Part shown: piece after piece, positions 63,495-64,000 of the stretch | Position numbering within the stretch: the first letter of the stretch is position 1 | Layout of the letters: the number at the start of each line of letters is the position of its first letter | The notes under the pieces: generated by a model | Seen by the model: only the letters and a program-made list of their open reading frames with translations | Databases searched by the model: none | Told to the model about the DNA's origin: nothing | Assembly (NCBI GenBank): GCA_002634385.1 | Contig: NSJL01000001.1 | Location: forward strand, 62,001 to 126,000 | Direction of reading: 5' to 3' | DNA length: 64,000 nt | DNA from: Nitrospira sp. | GTDB taxonomy: Bacteria > Nitrospirota > Thermodesulfovibrionia > Thermodesulfovibrionales > Dissulfurispiraceae | Position numbers and translations under genes: made by a program

Positions 63495-64000
63495 CTATTG
63501 CTTCTCTCCCGTTTTCCTTATGGAGATATGCAAAGTAACATCATATGTAGTGAGCCTTATATTTTTTCCGTTGGAATTCAGCCGCACCTTTTGCGTGATA
63601 TCCCCATCGAGCCCGGTGATGTCCACCGGCTCCGTCCGCAGGAATGCCACCCGTGCCAACTCAGCCTTTGCCCCCTCCACCGCCACAGCGGACGGGTGTA
63701 TTTCAACAGAGGCGACCCGGTATCCCTTCTCCGGGAGGCCGATAAGTGATGCCTTGACCGGCACCACCTTGGTGAGAGACTCGTCGAGGGTAACCCGTAT
63801 GGAAGCAGGTTCGATACGCACCACCTCCACCGACCTCGGGACAACAACAGAGCTCTTGTCGAAATAGTACACCGACTCTCCCTTTTTCGCCCCGGCCAGA
63901 TCGACGGAGACACCGATATCCACAGGCCGAAGACTCTTCAACAGTCTTTCCTGCCCCTGGACGTTCAGCGTAACGCTTTTCACGCTCTCCCGCAGGATCT
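63495..64000 (-). CDS. cdaR: YbbR-domain protein (CdaR-like), 5' end outside the window
   Basis: At least 168 residues of a larger frame that runs off the end. Repeated beta-rich units (KVVPVKASLIGLPEKGYRVASVEIHPSAVAVEG, then a second LRTEPVDITGLDG-type block) match YbbR domains. CdaR regulates the c-di-AMP cyclase CdaA, and its place just upstream of glmM on the same strand supports this. The N-terminal membrane segment is not seen because the gene is cut. Confidence 0.82.
   Translation of the reverse strand, partial: ILRESVKSVTLNVQGQERLLKSLRPVDIGVSVDLAGAKKGESVYYFDKSSVVVPRSVEVVRIEPASIRVTLDESLTKVVPVKASLIGLPEKGYRVASVEIHPSAVAVEGAKAELARVAFLRTEPVDITGLDGDITQKVRLNSNGKNIRLTTYDVTLHISIRKTGEKQ

Overview
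This is a protein-dense window of about 57-60% G+C (estimated by eye) from a Gram-negative bacterium with an outer membrane. Evidence for the envelope type includes two outer-membrane beta-barrels, a periplasmic decaheme cytochrome, a membrane-anchored HtrA and many exported proteins. The mix of MtrA/MtrB-type extracellular electron transfer, sigma-54 regulation, SelB and PPDK fits an anaerobic or microaerophilic lineage such as Nitrospirota or Desulfobacterota. There is no rRNA or other phylogenetic marker, so this is inference. No phage, transposase or CRISPR array is visible. The window contains core metabolism and envelope genes with some accessory islands.

Layout. 1-4.7 kb: a divergent CysRS-like gene coupled to a MATE exporter, then an exported glycoside hydrolase directly behind a repeat element with terminal inverted repeats. 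4.7-11.2 kb: ppdK, a CAP-domain protein, bioB, a tandem HD/HD-GYP protein and acylphosphatase. 11.3-15 kb: branched-chain amino-acid-type ABC transporter genes livFGMH without a binding-protein gene. 15-21.4 kb: a short NagA-like deacetylase, a GGDEF-EAL protein, a DUF1460 protein, an M28 peptidase and an MTA phosphorylase. 21.5-29.4 kb: yebC, DUF502, glmU, glmS, UvrD/PcrA helicase, gatC and panD. 29.5-35.4 kb: the electron-transfer island, read on the minus strand as sigma-54 response regulator, small response regulator, decaheme mtrA and mtrB barrel, with a decayed second mtrB 3' end upstream. 35.4-45 kb: an SDR-kinase-HAD-bioD operon, hypotheticals, a second HAD, an S1/P1-like nuclease or phospholipase, an AMP-ligase/ACP/acyltransferase fusion and an inositol-phosphatase-like gene. 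45.3-52 kb: initiator tRNA, a monoheme periplasmic protein, DinG-like helicase, tRNA-Val, a TPR protein and a porin with a sigma-54 promoter and a structured leader. 52-64 kb: ispF, ispD, PIN-TRAM protein, htrA, selB, hisH, an XRE regulator, comEC, glmM and a cdaR/ybbR fragment.

The most interesting region is 29.5-35.4 kb. A response regulator, decaheme cytochrome and outer-membrane barrel form an apparent operon with no MtrC-like surface cytochrome. Its upstream gap contains four copies of the heptamer TCCCAGG/CCTGGGA at about 11-bp spacing, inside an 18-bp perfect inverted repeat, and a candidate sigma-54 promoter. A sigma-54 activator is encoded just upstream, so a self-contained regulatory circuit is plausible. 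A relic of a second mtrB, with a near-copy of the mtrB terminator, lies behind the activator, which suggests duplication and loss of one conduit. The porin at 50.4 kb also has a sigma-54 promoter (GG-N10-GC), followed by a roughly 200-nt leader that can hide its ribosome binding site.

Other points worth attention: loss of two of the four zinc ligands in the CysRS-like protein; a dispersed repeat family (2925-3157, 58521-58728, and a possible fused-end remnant at 57823-57842); and an unusual A1-C72 pair in the initiator tRNA.
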